A program made the position numbers and the translations under genes. From contig OY762224.2 in assembly GCA_963665265.2 (NCBI GenBank), positions 1,426,001 through 1,490,000 on the forward strand: a stretch of DNA of 64,000 bases, in the 5' to 3' direction. The DNA is from CAXXHQ01 sp963665265 (lineage in GTDB: Bacteria > Planctomycetota > Planctomycetia > Pirellulales > Thermoguttaceae). Below the pieces are notes generated by a model. That model had not been told where the DNA came from. It saw nothing but the letters and a program-made list of their open reading frames with translations, and did no database searches. This document shows, one piece after another, positions 50,111 through 59,700 of the stretch (its first letter is position 1; each line of letters opens with the position of its first letter).

Positions 50111-50401
50111 ATGGAAATCACCAGAGAGGCTCTATTCGGCTTCATGGCCGGCAATGGGACCGTCGGAACCACGGCGGCGCCCCTCACGCAGCAGTCATTT
50201 CAGATATGGAAACATGTCGTCATTCGTGCGTCGGCGAGTAATACCGGCGTCATTATCGTCGGCGACGGCGCCGCTCGGGCGGCGGCGGGGTTCATTCTGG
50301 CCAAAGGCGAGCAAACGCCCCCGATCTATGTGGATGATACGAGCAAAGTTTGGCTTGTCGGCGGGGCTGCCGGTCAAGCTTACAACTGGATCGCAACTTA
50401 A
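50111..50401 (+). CDS. Small phage structural protein, 96 aa
   Basis: Start chosen as ATG 50111 (GGAG 6 bases before); the adjoining ATG 50108 is equivalent. The product is beta-rich: FQIWKHVVIRASASNTGVII, VGDGAARAAAGFILAKGEQT and KVWLVGGAAGQAYNW, a pattern often seen in small phage head or tail decoration proteins (position between portal and connector). No signal or membrane segment. Confidence 0.6.
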   Translation: MEITREALFGFMAGNGTVGTTAAPLTQQSFQIWKHVVIRASASNTGVIIVGDGAARAAAGFILAKGEQTPPIYVDDTSKVWLVGGAAGQAYNWIAT

Positions 50402-50428
50402 TCCGTCAGCCACGAAGAACTTCCATAA

Positions 50429-50986
50429 ATGGCTATCAGCACAAGCTACTACGGCGATCTCTCTGAAGCGAACGCCTACTTCGCCACGCGGCTGCATGAG
50501 ATCGCCTGGTCGGACGCGAGTCTCACCGATCGTCCGAAAGCGTTATGGGCCGCGACGCAAATCATCGACACCCTGAACTACAAGGGGCATAAACATCCGG
50601 TTTACGTCTTGTTGAGGCAATACGGTCTGAGAGACGTTCCCTCAGCGGTCGGCGGCTACAAGCGTCCGACCGCCGAAGAACTGCGGGCTGCGGAGGCCTC
50701 CCAGGAAATGGAGTTCCCGAGAGGAGAGGACACGGTAGTCCCGGAGGCGATTCGCCGTGCGTGCTACGAGATCGCTTACTCGCTTCTTGACGGGAAAGAT
50801 CCGGAGTTGGAGCTTGAAAACCTTGGCATCGAGAGTCAGGGCTATTCGTCCGTCCGCACGACGTTCAGTCGTACCCATGTGCCCGTCGAGCACATCGTAA
50901 ATGGAGTTCCCTCAGCCACGGCATGGCGGCTTCTGGCGCCGTTCCTGCGCGACGCGGACGCAATGCGTGTTAGCCGGGTTTCGTAA
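50429..50986 (+). CDS. Head-tail connector (DnaT-like domain), 185 aa
   Basis: The sequence YYGDLSEANAYFATRLHEIAW, then DRPKALWAATQIIDTLNYKG and VVPEAIRRACYEIAYSLLDG, follows the recurrent phage pattern of the so-called DnaT-like or head completion connector proteins. It is expected to join portal and tail as an adaptor ring. RBS is weak. The next gene starts 104 bases downstream across a non-coding gap. Confidence 0.7.
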   Translation: MAISTSYYGDLSEANAYFATRLHEIAWSDASLTDRPKALWAATQIIDTLNYKGHKHPVYVLLRQYGLRDVPSAVGGYKRPTAEELRAAEASQEMEFPRGEDTVVPEAIRRACYEIAYSLLDGKDPELELENLGIESQGYSSVRTTFSRTHVPVEHIVNGVPSATAWRLLAPFLRDADAMRVSRVS

Positions 50987-51089
50987 ATTCCGGCGTTTCT
51001 TTCAGCCGTAAGACTCAAGCGGCGTCACCGGCCGGCGTTCAACCCGCGCCAGAATCACCGGGATTATTGGGTACAAGGGAGCTGCGGTC

Positions 51090-51953
51090 ATGTATTTGAG
51101 TGAATTGTATAAGTCCTGCGCGCTCGTTGTTTGCTACGAAGGCGAAGAAGACGCCGCAAACGCCGCCGTCACTGCCGCTGTTGCGGCTGTCGGAGGCGAC
51201 GAGATAAAAGTCCCTGACGGCTTCACGTCTGAACAGCAAAAAAAGTTCAACGACGCCATCGCCGCCGAGCGGCGGAAGCAGGAGACGAAATATCGCAAAG
51301 AACTGGAGAAGACCGAGGCGACCTATAAGGAGCTTTTGGCGAACAACAAGAGCTTGACGGAAAAGGAACGCCAGACGTTGCAAGAGAACTTGGAGACTAT
51401 CCAGGGCCAACTTCGCAGTAAGGAGCAGCAAGCCGCCCAGGAAAAGAAGGAATTGGAAACGGCCTATCAAGGCAAACTCACGATCGCCGAACGTAGGGCC
51501 GAGATCGCCGAATCGCGATGGCGGGACTCGACGATCATGCGATCGCTGCAAGACGCCGCCGTCGATAACGAAGCCTACAACTCTTCCCAGGTCACGACGC
51601 TTCTTAAGGGCATGACCAAGCTGGTTGAATCGGTGGACGAGAAAACCGGCAAACCCAACGGGCAGTTCCAGGTAGTTGTGGAATTTCCGGACAAGGACGC
51701 CACGACGGGCCTGGATGTCATGACCACGAAGACGCCCTGCGAAGCGGTGAAGCGAATGACGGAGCTTCCCGAGTATCAGAATCTTTTCCGCAAGAACGTC
51801 GTGTCGGGCGTCGGCGGCAATTCGGCGATCGGCGGCCTCACAGCCGGGTCCAACGGAAAGGTTGACGTGCGTAATCTCACGCCCGATCAGTACCAAAAGT
51901 TGCGAGCGGAGAACCCTGAACTGCTCGGCCTTCGGCGATCGCGCCGCCGTTAA
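51090..51953 (+). CDS. Phage scaffolding protein, 287 aa
   Basis: Preceded by AAGGGAG with suitable spacing. The protein is dominated by a long coiled coil (residues about 45-150: QQKKFNDAIAAERRKQETKY onward), the standard architecture of capsid scaffolds, and stands directly before the coat gene. The C-terminal basic end (LGLRRSRRR) could contact the coat protein. The start MYLSELYKSCALVVCYEGEE is atypical for a scaffold, so an internal start is possible. Expelled or degraded during maturation. Confidence 0.75.
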   Translation: MYLSELYKSCALVVCYEGEEDAANAAVTAAVAAVGGDEIKVPDGFTSEQQKKFNDAIAAERRKQETKYRKELEKTEATYKELLANNKSLTEKERQTLQENLETIQGQLRSKEQQAAQEKKELETAYQGKLTIAERRAEIAESRWRDSTIMRSLQDAAVDNEAYNSSQVTTLLKGMTKLVESVDEKTGKPNGQFQVVVEFPDKDATTGLDVMTTKTPCEAVKRMTELPEYQNLFRKNVVSGVGGNSAIGGLTAGSNGKVDVRNLTPDQYQKLRAENPELLGLRRSRRR

Positions 51954-52010
51954 TGAATCAGGGGCGGACCTGCTTTTCACGATATCGATCTGTCCCGCTT
52001 GGAGCCAAAA

Positions 52011-53420
52011 ATGAATCTGTGGTATCTCTGCGTCCCCGCTATCGCCTGCTACGGCTTGACTGGGATCAACAACGACGCTTTCATCCCCGAACTGTGGTCG
52101 AATGAAGGCTTGGCCATCTTGGAAGAAAACATGGTCATGGCCAACCTCGTCTACCGTGATTTCGAGGATGAAGTGCGCAACTACGGCGACGTGGTGAACA
52201 CGCGCCGCCCCGGCAGCTTCACCATCAGCCGCAAGGCGGACGGCGACACGCTCGTTCCGGAAGAAGCCCTCGCCACCAACGTTCGAGTTCCGCTCGACCA
52301 ATGGTTCTACAAGAGCTTCGTCATCAAGGACGGCGAGGCGAGTTTGTCCTTCCAGGATCTGGTGGAAGTGTACTTGCTGCCTGCGATGCAGGTGATCGCC
52401 CGTTCGGTCGATCGCGCCATCATGGGCCGCATACATGAATACCTGACGGGCGTGAACGCTCGCGCCGGTAAGCTCGGCGGACTGACTCCCGCCAACAGCT
52501 ACGACTACGTGCTGGAAGCGCGGCAGCGGCTGAACGACAACTCGGCCCCGATGACCGGCCGGAAGTTGGTGCTCTCGTCCGCGAGCGAAACGGCGCTCTT
52601 GAAAAACACGATGTTCGTCAAGGCCAATGAGCGAGGGGACGGCGGTTCGGCCTTGGAAACGGCGACGCTCGGACGCATCGCAGGGTTCGATACGTTCCTC
52701 GACCAGAACGTCAATTCGGTCTCCACCGGGGCGGACGCCGTCGCGGGAACCGTTACGGAACCGTATTCCGCCGGTTACGGCGGCGTTCAACTGTCGGCTT
52801 TGACCGGCGTCGCCGTCGGAGAGTACGTCACGGTCGCCGGAAACGACCAGCCGACGTATGCGACGGCCGTGGTCGCCGATACTTCGTTCACTCTCAACGA
52901 GCCGAACAAGTACGCTACGCTGGACGACGCCGTGGTCACTCGCTACCTGGCGTGCGACGTGAACGGCGCGTACGCCGTCGGTTACAGCAAGGTCATTCTT
53001 TTGGACGGCCACTCGGCCAACAAGGGACCGCAAATCGGTCAGTTGATCGCCTTCGGCCTCGGCGCGAATCGCCGGACCTACACGGTCATTCAGACCGCCG
53101 CCGTCAGCGCGACCTCGACTCGGATTACGCTGGATCGGCCGCTCGACGTCGCTTTAGCCGACAACGACAGGGCGTATCCCGGACCGTACGGCTCGTTCAA
53201 CTGGGCGTTTCAGCGTGAGGCGATCGCCCTTGTGACTCGCCCGCTGGCTAGCCCCAACAATCAAATGGGCGTGATGTCCCATGTCGGCGTCCACAACGAC
53301 ATCGCCATGCGCGTCGCCGCTCAGTACGACATCGACGCAGGCGGAACCAAGGTGAATCTTGACCTACTCTGCGGCGTCGCCGTGCTCGACACCCGCCTCT
53401 GCGTGCCGTTGCTCGGTTAA
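52011..53420 (+). CDS. Major capsid protein, P22 coat type, 469 aa
   Basis: Start ATG 52011 has GGAG six bases before it; the upstream TTG at 51999 overlaps that site. The N-terminal part (NLVYRDFEDEVRNYGDVVNT, FTISRKADGDTLVPEE, WFYKSFVIKDGEASLSFQDL) and MQVIARSVDRAIMGRIHEYL match the P22 coat-like HK97 fold. A beta-rich insert (about residues 230-370) sits in the A-domain position, where P22 coat carries its I-domain. The gene lies right after the scaffold, as expected for this coat family. Confidence 0.85.
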   Translation: MNLWYLCVPAIACYGLTGINNDAFIPELWSNEGLAILEENMVMANLVYRDFEDEVRNYGDVVNTRRPGSFTISRKADGDTLVPEEALATNVRVPLDQWFYKSFVIKDGEASLSFQDLVEVYLLPAMQVIARSVDRAIMGRIHEYLTGVNARAGKLGGLTPANSYDYVLEARQRLNDNSAPMTGRKLVLSSASETALLKNTMFVKANERGDGGSALETATLGRIAGFDTFLDQNVNSVSTGADAVAGTVTEPYSAGYGGVQLSALTGVAVGEYVTVAGNDQPTYATAVVADTSFTLNEPNKYATLDDAVVTRYLACDVNGAYAVGYSKVILLDGHSANKGPQIGQLIAFGLGANRRTYTVIQTAAVSATSTRITLDRPLDVALADNDRAYPGPYGSFNWAFQREAIALVTRPLASPNNQMGVMSHVGVHNDIAMRVAAQYDIDAGGTKVNLDLLCGVAVLDTRLCVPLLG

Positions 53421-53517
53421 GCCTCGTTCGACCGTCTCTTCTGCCGGTCGCTCGCCCCGGATTCCATGGCGAGCGACCGGTTCTTACTCCGCTCGTCGAT
53501 AGCGAAAGGCTTCCGTG

Positions 53518-53769
53518 ATGCACATCCTCTTCGCCTACGGCGAATTCACGGACGCGATCACGCTGATCCAGCAGTTCGGTCCGTTCTTCCTCGCCGTCGT
53601 GTTCTTTCTCTGGCGCGATTGGAGACGCGAGGATCGATACTCCGACCGGCTGGATGAATTGGAAAACGAGCAACGGGAGGTGATCTTGCCGTTGGTCAAA
53701 GACTGCGCGGCCGTCATCGCCAAAAACACGGCGGTGATGGAACGCATCGAAAGAACTCTCGACCGCTAG
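53518..53769 (+). CDS. Holin-like small membrane protein, 83 aa
   Basis: ATG 53518 (AAAGG about 8 bases before). The sequence LIQQFGPFFLAVVFFLWRDW gives one membrane helix near the N-terminus, followed by a charged helix (REDRYSDRLDELENEQREVI). This topology is common in small phage membrane proteins annotated as holin or holin-like. It sits in the head gene block rather than a lysis cassette, so the function is uncertain. Confidence 0.6.
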   Translation: MHILFAYGEFTDAITLIQQFGPFFLAVVFFLWRDWRREDRYSDRLDELENEQREVILPLVKDCAAVIAKNTAVMERIERTLDR

Positions 53770-53778
53770 GAACGCGCC

Positions 53779-54282
53779 ATGCGACCGCCGATCAATCGCA
53801 ATCTATGCCTGCGGATTCGGCAAGCGCTGTATCAGATGAAAAAGGATTACGGCGCGCCGATCGACGTTTACAAACTGGTCTCCAGCGAGACGGACGCAAG
53901 GACAGGCGAAAAGATCGTGACGAAGAGCGTCACGCACGTTCGGCGAGCGGTCGTAACGCCGTCCCGAACGGAGCGAGTCGCCCAGCAAACGATTTCCGTC
54001 ATCTCGGCGAACAAAGCGTTCGTTAGCGGCGGCCATTACGACGCCGACCAACGGGAATTCATCATTGACCGCCGCGACGTTCCCGCCCTGCCGGAGCTCA
54101 CCTCCGACGATTGGATCGTCTACAACCGCCGCAAGTATCAGATCAAGAACATAGAGTCCTTCGAGGTTGACGCCGGATGGGTCGTCGCGGCCCGCGAATT
54201 GGTCGGCGAAACGCCTGAGCAAATCTTCGATCTGCGGGCTGAATCTCACTTGGATATGCAATCCGGCGCCCTTTGGGCATAG
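53779..54282 (+). CDS. Head closure / head-tail adaptor protein, 167 aa
   Basis: The protein has a helical start (RIRQALYQMKKDYGAPIDVY), then a beta-barrel pattern: KSVTHVRRAVVTPSRTERV, HYDADQREFIIDRRDVP, and SDDWIVYNRRKYQIKNIESF, the characteristic Trp-x-Val-x-Asn-x-x-x-Tyr-x-Ile of phage head closure or stopper proteins. Order between coat and tail completion gene fits. Ten bases separate it from the holin-like gene. Confidence 0.72.
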   Translation: MRPPINRNLCLRIRQALYQMKKDYGAPIDVYKLVSSETDARTGEKIVTKSVTHVRRAVVTPSRTERVAQQTISVISANKAFVSGGHYDADQREFIIDRRDVPALPELTSDDWIVYNRRKYQIKNIESFEVDAGWVVAARELVGETPEQIFDLRAESHLDMQSGALWA

Positions 54283-54291
54283 AGGACCGCT

Positions 54292-54804
54292 ATGGCAGCA
54301 AATCCCCATTGGGCGCGGTGGGTATTTCATTCGGTGGCTGATTATCTGAAACAGGTCGCCGCTGAGGCCGGCCTGCCCGCGCTCATTGAGCACTTCGACG
54401 AACGCACTGCCGCGTTCGAGCACGCGAGCGACCGCGCGGAAATCCGCATCACCGGCCCTTTCGATCAGGAACTCTCCAAGGGCTATCACCGCATTTACGT
54501 AGACGCCAACGTTCTTCTCACTAGCCGCTACGACGGAGCGAGAAAGAACGCCGCCGCCATTCTTCGGTATGCGGGGCTGTTCCATGAGGCGATGGCAGGG
54601 CCGATTCCAGTCTGGAACTTCGGCGGCGAACCCGGCGATTACGTCGCTGACGCGCCTGACGCTCAGGTTCATCTCGGATGCTTGACGCCGCGACCGGGGA
54701 ACAACAACAGCATCCGGGTCTTGCACTTCGGCCAGTTGGACAAGGTGGACAAGATCAAACAGACCGCCGTGGATGCACGGTACGTTCTTTACCTCACCGA
54801 ATAA
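54292..54804 (+). CDS. Tail completion / minor tail protein, 170 aa
   Basis: The product begins MAANPHWARWVFHSVADYLK and follows with DRAEIRITGPFDQELSKGYH, a beta sheet, and a long C-terminal part ending VDARYVLYLTE. Position between head closure and tail tube matches tail-terminator proteins, which cap the tail tube. Recognition of the family is by position and general pattern only. Confidence 0.6.
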   Translation: MAANPHWARWVFHSVADYLKQVAAEAGLPALIEHFDERTAAFEHASDRAEIRITGPFDQELSKGYHRIYVDANVLLTSRYDGARKNAAAILRYAGLFHEAMAGPIPVWNFGGEPGDYVADAPDAQVHLGCLTPRPGNNNSIRVLHFGQLDKVDKIKQTAVDARYVLYLTE

Positions 54805-54816
54805 CAGGAGATGCGT

Positions 54817-55557
54817 ATGGCGCGAATTGAACTTCGTGACGCCGTTATCACGATCAAGGACGGTCTTGCGGGAGCGGCGACGGTCAACGACGCGACTGCT
54901 CCCGTTGCGACCGATACGACGCTCGCTATTGACTCTGTGTCGCTCAACGCCGCGATCACGAACCAGGTGCCTATCGGAGCCCGCTTCACGATCGCCGGCG
55001 AAACGGCGAGCGCGGCCGTCCATAAGGTGACGGCCCGCACGCCGACCTCGGGTTCTACCACGGAGATTACCTTTACGCCGGCGTTAGGCGCCGGCACGTA
55101 CGCGGACGGCGGCATGTTGACGTTTGCGCCGCAAGAGGTGGAGATCAAGGTCGGCGACGGAGACGTCACCTACACGGAAAACAACGAATATACTTACGAC
55201 TTGGATCGCGGCGATCTCGACACCGTGCGAGAGGGCGATCAAGCGCCGATGGACGTCTCGTTCGACATCATTTACGAACACATCACCACCGGAACGGGCG
55301 AATCCATCTCTCCGATGGATGCGTTGAAGCGGAAAGGCTCCGCATCCGAGTGGGTCTCCGCCGCAACTGACAAGTGCGAACCCTATGCGGTGGACATCGA
55401 AGTTCGCCATACGCCGCCTTGCGGCACGTCTCAAACGGAAATAACCATTTTTCCGGACTTCCGCAGCGAGAGCCGCGAAGTCAGCTTTTCCGACTCCAAG
55501 ATTTCAATCAAGGGACGATGCAACGCCGTCGAGCCGATCGTCTCGCGTACCGCATAA
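54817..55557 (+). CDS. Major tail tube protein, 246 aa
   Basis: ATG 54817 with AGGAG six bases before (ATG 54811 is too close to it). The protein has strands such as IELRDAVITIKDGLAG, VEIKVGDGDVTYTENNEYTY and the repeat PMDVSFDIIYEHITTG, followed by DALKRKGSASEWVSA and a C-terminal part. This is consistent with the lambda V/XkdM-type tail tube beta-sandwich. An Ig-like insert seems present (about residues 15-90). The next gene encodes the chaperone, as in most siphophages. Confidence 0.68.
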   Translation: MARIELRDAVITIKDGLAGAATVNDATAPVATDTTLAIDSVSLNAAITNQVPIGARFTIAGETASAAVHKVTARTPTSGSTTEITFTPALGAGTYADGGMLTFAPQEVEIKVGDGDVTYTENNEYTYDLDRGDLDTVREGDQAPMDVSFDIIYEHITTGTGESISPMDALKRKGSASEWVSAATDKCEPYAVDIEVRHTPPCGTSQTEITIFPDFRSESREVSFSDSKISIKGRCNAVEPIVSRTA

Positions 55558-55590
55558 TAATCCTTTCACCCTGCGAGGGAGTAATCGCAC

Positions 55591-56118
55591 ATGAAAATTG
55601 CCGGAGTTGATCCTGCAACCTTATCGCCCGAGTACACGCTGGTGCTGCCGCGAGGCGAAGACGTGATTGTGTTCAAGGCCCGTGGGCTTCCGGACTTTGA
55701 CGAGTTTCACAAGTTCGTGCCCGAGCCGATTCCGCCGAAGAAAATGACCCGCGACGGATTGGTGGCCGACGCGAACAACTTGGACTACAAGAATGACATG
55801 GAGATATACGCTAAGCGTCGGCTGGCGTATATGGTCATCAAATCGCTCGAACCCACGGGCATCGAATGGGAAACGGCGAAACCTGAAGATCCAGGCTCCT
55901 GGACGAAATGGGAAGACGATTTCAAGGCCGCCGGTTTCACGCAGATCGAGATCGGCCGCATAACGGGGCTGGTCTTGGAAGCGAACTGTTTGGATGAAGC
56001 CAAACTAAAGCAGGCGCGAGAGGTTTTTCTACGTGGTCCGCAGCCGGCGTCGGAAGGCACAGATGGCCTGACTATCGAACCGGCGAGTACGCCGTCTGGC
56101 GATCTTGCGCAAGGCTAG
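55591..56118 (+). CDS. Tail assembly chaperone (gpG-like), 175 aa
   Basis: RBS GAGGGAG precedes ATG 55591. The product MKIAGVDPATLSPEYTLVLP, then DVIVFKARGLPDFDEFHKFV, is a small acidic alpha/beta protein of the type that coats the tape measure protein during tail assembly. It directly precedes the gp10-like and tape measure genes. Its last about 30 residues are low complexity, and the -1 frame beside it is clearly coding (see next entry), as in lambda gpG/gpGT. Confidence 0.7.
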   Translation: MKIAGVDPATLSPEYTLVLPRGEDVIVFKARGLPDFDEFHKFVPEPIPPKKMTRDGLVADANNLDYKNDMEIYAKRRLAYMVIKSLEPTGIEWETAKPEDPGSWTKWEDDFKAAGFTQIEIGRITGLVLEANCLDEAKLKQAREVFLRGPQPASEGTDGLTIEPASTPSGDLAQG

Positions 56119-56300
56119 GCGTTCTGCCGCCCGGCGTGAAGCCGCACTGGGACGACAACGGCCCCTACTCGCAGGCGCTGATCGTCGCTTTCGATCAGCT
56201 TAGCAGCCACGACGAGAGCGAAAGCGAGGCTCAGTTGTTCGGGGCGAGGACGCCCTCGGGCCAGCAATCGCGTCGCGGGCGAGGCTGCGGACCATCATGA
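55998..56300 (+). CDS. Frameshift extension of the chaperone (gpT-like)
   Basis: In the -1 frame relative to the chaperone, an open stretch from 55998 to TGA 56298-56300 reads protein-like: DYRTGEYAVWRSCARLGVLP, then PGVKPHWDDNGPYSQALIVA, a pattern typical of tail chaperone extensions (Gly-Val-x-Pro-Pro-Gly-x-x-Pro-x-Trp). Its stop overlaps the next ATG at 56297. No start codon is needed if ribosomes slip at GGTTTTTC (56022-56029), where GTT TTT can re-pair one base back. The fusion would be about 236 residues. The exact slip site is inferred. Confidence 0.65.
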   Translation, partial: SQTKAGARGFSTWSAAGVGRHRWPDYRTGEYAVWRSCARLGVLPPGVKPHWDDNGPYSQALIVAFDQLSSHDESESEAQLFGARTPSGQQSRRGRGCGPS

Positions 56301-56797
56301 AGTTTACCGGCGTTTTTCATGCGCCTCGCCTCAATGAAGCCTCGTACAGGAAGCTGATGCAAGAGCGTCTCACCGACGCTCTAACGGAAGCCGCCGTCCA
56401 GTGGCTCGGCGCGGTCGTCCCAAACATTCCGGTTTGGAGCGGCGCGTCGGCCGCGACTTTTTTACCGTTGGCCCGAAAGGTCGCCTACGGCAATTCGCCG
56501 ATTCCGAACAACTACGGTTTGCGTCACGCCGAGGGCGACTTTGACCCAGGCAAGTCCGATCCCCATAGGTACGTCTTCACCTATTCAACGACTCTCGCTC
56601 ATCTGATTTGGAACGAGTTTCATAACGCGAACGTCGATCCCGATCCGACCAAGTGGCCGCCTCCTGCGGTCCTACGTAACCCAGGCCCCTACGAGTTTCA
56701 AAAACTCGGGCAGGAAGCCTTTGAGAAGTACGCGGCGGGCGTCTCCCTGCCAAATCCCTTCGTAGCCCTTCGTACCAAAGACATCCGGGTAAGATGA
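56297..56797 (+). CDS. Phage minor tail / HK97 gp10-like protein, 166 aa
   Basis: Begins MKFTGVFHAPRLNEASYRKL and includes a helix (LTDALTEAAVQWLGAVVPNI), then PVWSGASAATFLPLARKVAY, a region of Gly/Asn turns and a strand (RYVFTYSTTLAHLIWNEFHN). This is like gp10-type head-tail or minor tail proteins, which often follow or precede tail genes. It overlaps the frameshift extension by 4 bases and is one base from the tape measure gene. Confidence 0.55.
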   Translation: MKFTGVFHAPRLNEASYRKLMQERLTDALTEAAVQWLGAVVPNIPVWSGASAATFLPLARKVAYGNSPIPNNYGLRHAEGDFDPGKSDPHRYVFTYSTTLAHLIWNEFHNANVDPDPTKWPPPAVLRNPGPYEFQKLGQEAFEKYAAGVSLPNPFVALRTKDIRVR

Positions 56798-56798
56798 C

Positions 56799-59700
56799 AT
56801 GGCCGAAATCACGCAGACGCTCGGTTTCGACGTGCAGGAGGCCTTAACGGCACTGCAACGGCTTGACCAGCAATTGGTCGGCCTGGAGCAGCGGCTGCAA
56901 TCGGCGGCGACGGCGGCGGGAAATTTCAACAGCGCATCCAAGCCCATTTTGGATGCGTTCAAGGGGATCGGTCGGCTTGCCGGCAAGGCGGCGGTCCAGG
57001 TCAGCGGTTATGCTCAGGCCGCCTCACGCGCCGCGCAAGTCGCTGCGCCGCAGGCTCCGGGGAACATGGCCACTTTAGCGGCCATATTGACGCAAGCTCA
57101 AGCGGGCCTTAAAGGATTGGTCGCCGCCGCCAATCAGGCTCAAACCGCAATGAATAAGCTTGGGCGGAGCGCCGCCTCTAACCTTAACCAAGCCGCGAAG
57201 GCCGGCGACAAGTTGATGGTCACGTTTGGGACGCTTTCCCGCGTTGTGGCCACGCAACTTGTCGTCCGCGCAATGTCGTCGCTTCGTAACGGCATGGAAG
57301 AGTCGCTCAGCGCCGCGATCGGTTTCGAGACGCAGCTAGCTCAAATTCAAACGATCGGAGGGCCTGCGGTCGGAACGCTCGGGGACGTCGCAAAACAGGT
57401 TAGGGCGGTCAGCGAGGCGTTTAATCGGCCCATCGAGGACGTGGCGCAAGGTTACTACAACATCCTCTCCAATCAAATCGAGAAGGCGGCGGACGCCCAT
57501 CTCGTCTTGGTGGAATCGGCGAGATTGGCGACGGTGGCCGTCTCCAGTTTGGATGACGCCACGAACGCCCTGTCGAGCGTCATCAACAGTTACGGAATGA
57601 ACGCGAGCGACGCCGCCGACATCAGCGGCAAACTCTTCGCTGCGGTGGACAAAGGGCGATTCACGCTCAGCGAGATAGCCAATACCATCGGTCGCACCAC
57701 TACTCTCGCCCATGAAATGGGCGTCAGTTTTGAAGAAGTCCTCGCTTCGCTCGCCACCCTGACGATTAGCGGCATTAAAGCCGACGAAGCCCAGACGCTG
57801 TTATCCAACGCGATGCGCGGATTGTTGAAGCCGACCAAGGCGATGAAGGCCGCCTTCGCGGAGCTTAACGTCGCCAACGCCGAAGTCGGCGTGGCCACCT
57901 ATGGATTCCAAGGTTTTCTGGAGAGACTTCGCGACACGACCGACGGCACGGCTTCGGAAGTCACTCAATTGACCGAAAACATTCGAGTCGGGCGCGGCGT
58001 ATTCGGTCTTACCGGGAAGGCGGCGGAGAAGTACCGAAAGACGCTGGAAGAGATACGCGGCGCCGGAGCCGAGAGTCTTCAAAGCAAGTTTCAAATTATC
58101 ATGAACACCAATGCGCAGCAGGTGCAGAACGAACTCACCAAGCTACGCAATTTCTTCGTGAATGACTTCGGCATCGTGATGCTGAAAATCATCAAGCAGA
58201 CGGTGGACGGCTTCGGCGGTTTAGTCAACATCGTCAGGAGCCTAAAGGACGCCATGCTGACGGTCGCCGTCGTCGTGCCGACTTTCATCGCGGCGCAAGC
58301 GGCGATCACGACGGCCCTGAAAGCTACGACCGCCCTGACGCTTGGTTTGCGAATCATGATCGGACTCAAAGTCGGCGTGGCGGCTTTGTGGGCCGTGGTC
58401 CTGGCGCATCCGATCATCGCGGTCGTAGCGGCGGTGACGGCCTTGGCCGCCGCGATCGCGTGGTGGAGAGGCAGAAACCAGGAGGCGATTCAGACCTCCG
58501 GCGATCTCATTGACCAGTTGACGAAGCAACACGAGGCGTTCGCTCTGAATGCGGATCAACTTGCCGCCGCAGCCACGGCGGAGGCCAAGAAAGTGCAGGC
58601 TACGCGCACGGAGACTGTGGACAAGGCTTACCAGCAACAGTTTCGACTCGTAGCCGAGTTGAAAAGTTTGTACGAAAAAGATCGTGACAACGCGATCGAG
58701 GCCCAGAAGGACATTCTCGAACGGTTGAAAGACCAACTCAAGGAGAGGCTTTCGCTCATCACGAAGCTCATTAACGAGTTGGAGCGTAAGCAGGAGGAAT
58801 CCACGCGGATTATCGAAAAGAACCGCAAGGAAAGCTCTGATCTCAAGCTCAAGGACCAGGAACGGTATCTTGATCGCCAGCTAGGCCGACTGAACGACCA
58901 AGCTAAGGCGGTGAAGCAACTGCAACGCGCTCGTGAGTTGGAAAGCCGGGCCGCGAAGCTTAGCAATGCGAATGATTTCGAGGGGGCGGAAGACCTTCTC
59001 AAGACCGCCGATGAACGCGCCAACGCGGCCCTTGAACTGAACGAGGCCAGGCTCAAGGAAGCCGCCACGACCGCCGAACAGCAAGACGCTTTGTTGGCGA
59101 TCGGCGAAGCCGAGCGCGAGGTCAATGGCATTCTCCAGCAGCGGCTCGGTCTGCGCGAGCAGGAGAACAAAGCGGCTCAAGCCCAAGCGATGGCCGCTCA
59201 ACAGGAAATCACGGCTCGTCGCACGCAACTGGCGGACGCGAAGCGCCTGATCGAACAGATCGACAAGTTCGAGGTCATCTCCAAAAACAAGGACGTCGCG
59301 TTCGAGGATCGGGACTCCGCTCGCAAGGCCGTCCTGTCCCTTACCGATCAGTTGGAAACCGTTCTCAGCCAGGGCGACTTGAACGTCGAACAGTTCCTCG
59401 GCATTCAGGACTTGGCCCGAAAGATACGCGCGCCGTTCGAGAGCGCATTAACCGATACGCCGGTAAGCCTGCACTTCGCGTTCGACGAGGGCATCGACGC
59501 CGTCTTCTCAAAGCTCGAAGGCCGCACGATCAAAGTCAAAGCCGTTATAACGGAACTTGAGCAAGCCAGCGGAGCCAAGTTCAACGTGAAGGCGGGCATG
59601 GATGAAGTAGCCGTCGGATTGGTCAACAAGCGAAGAGAACTGCTTGAAGCCGTCGCCGATCAGGCGAGTCTGCCGACCGAGGAAGCGAACCTAGCGAAAA

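Noticed and set aside
51039..53033. Very long minus-strand open frame (664 codons) opposite scaffold and coat genes
   Set aside because: Arg/Val/Gly-rich composition typical of antisense frames, no ribosome site, and the opposite strand encodes clear scaffold and coat proteins.
53803..55023. Minus-strand frame of 406 codons opposite head closure and tail genes
   Set aside because: Arg/Val-rich shadow; plus-strand genes there are supported by order and ribosome sites.
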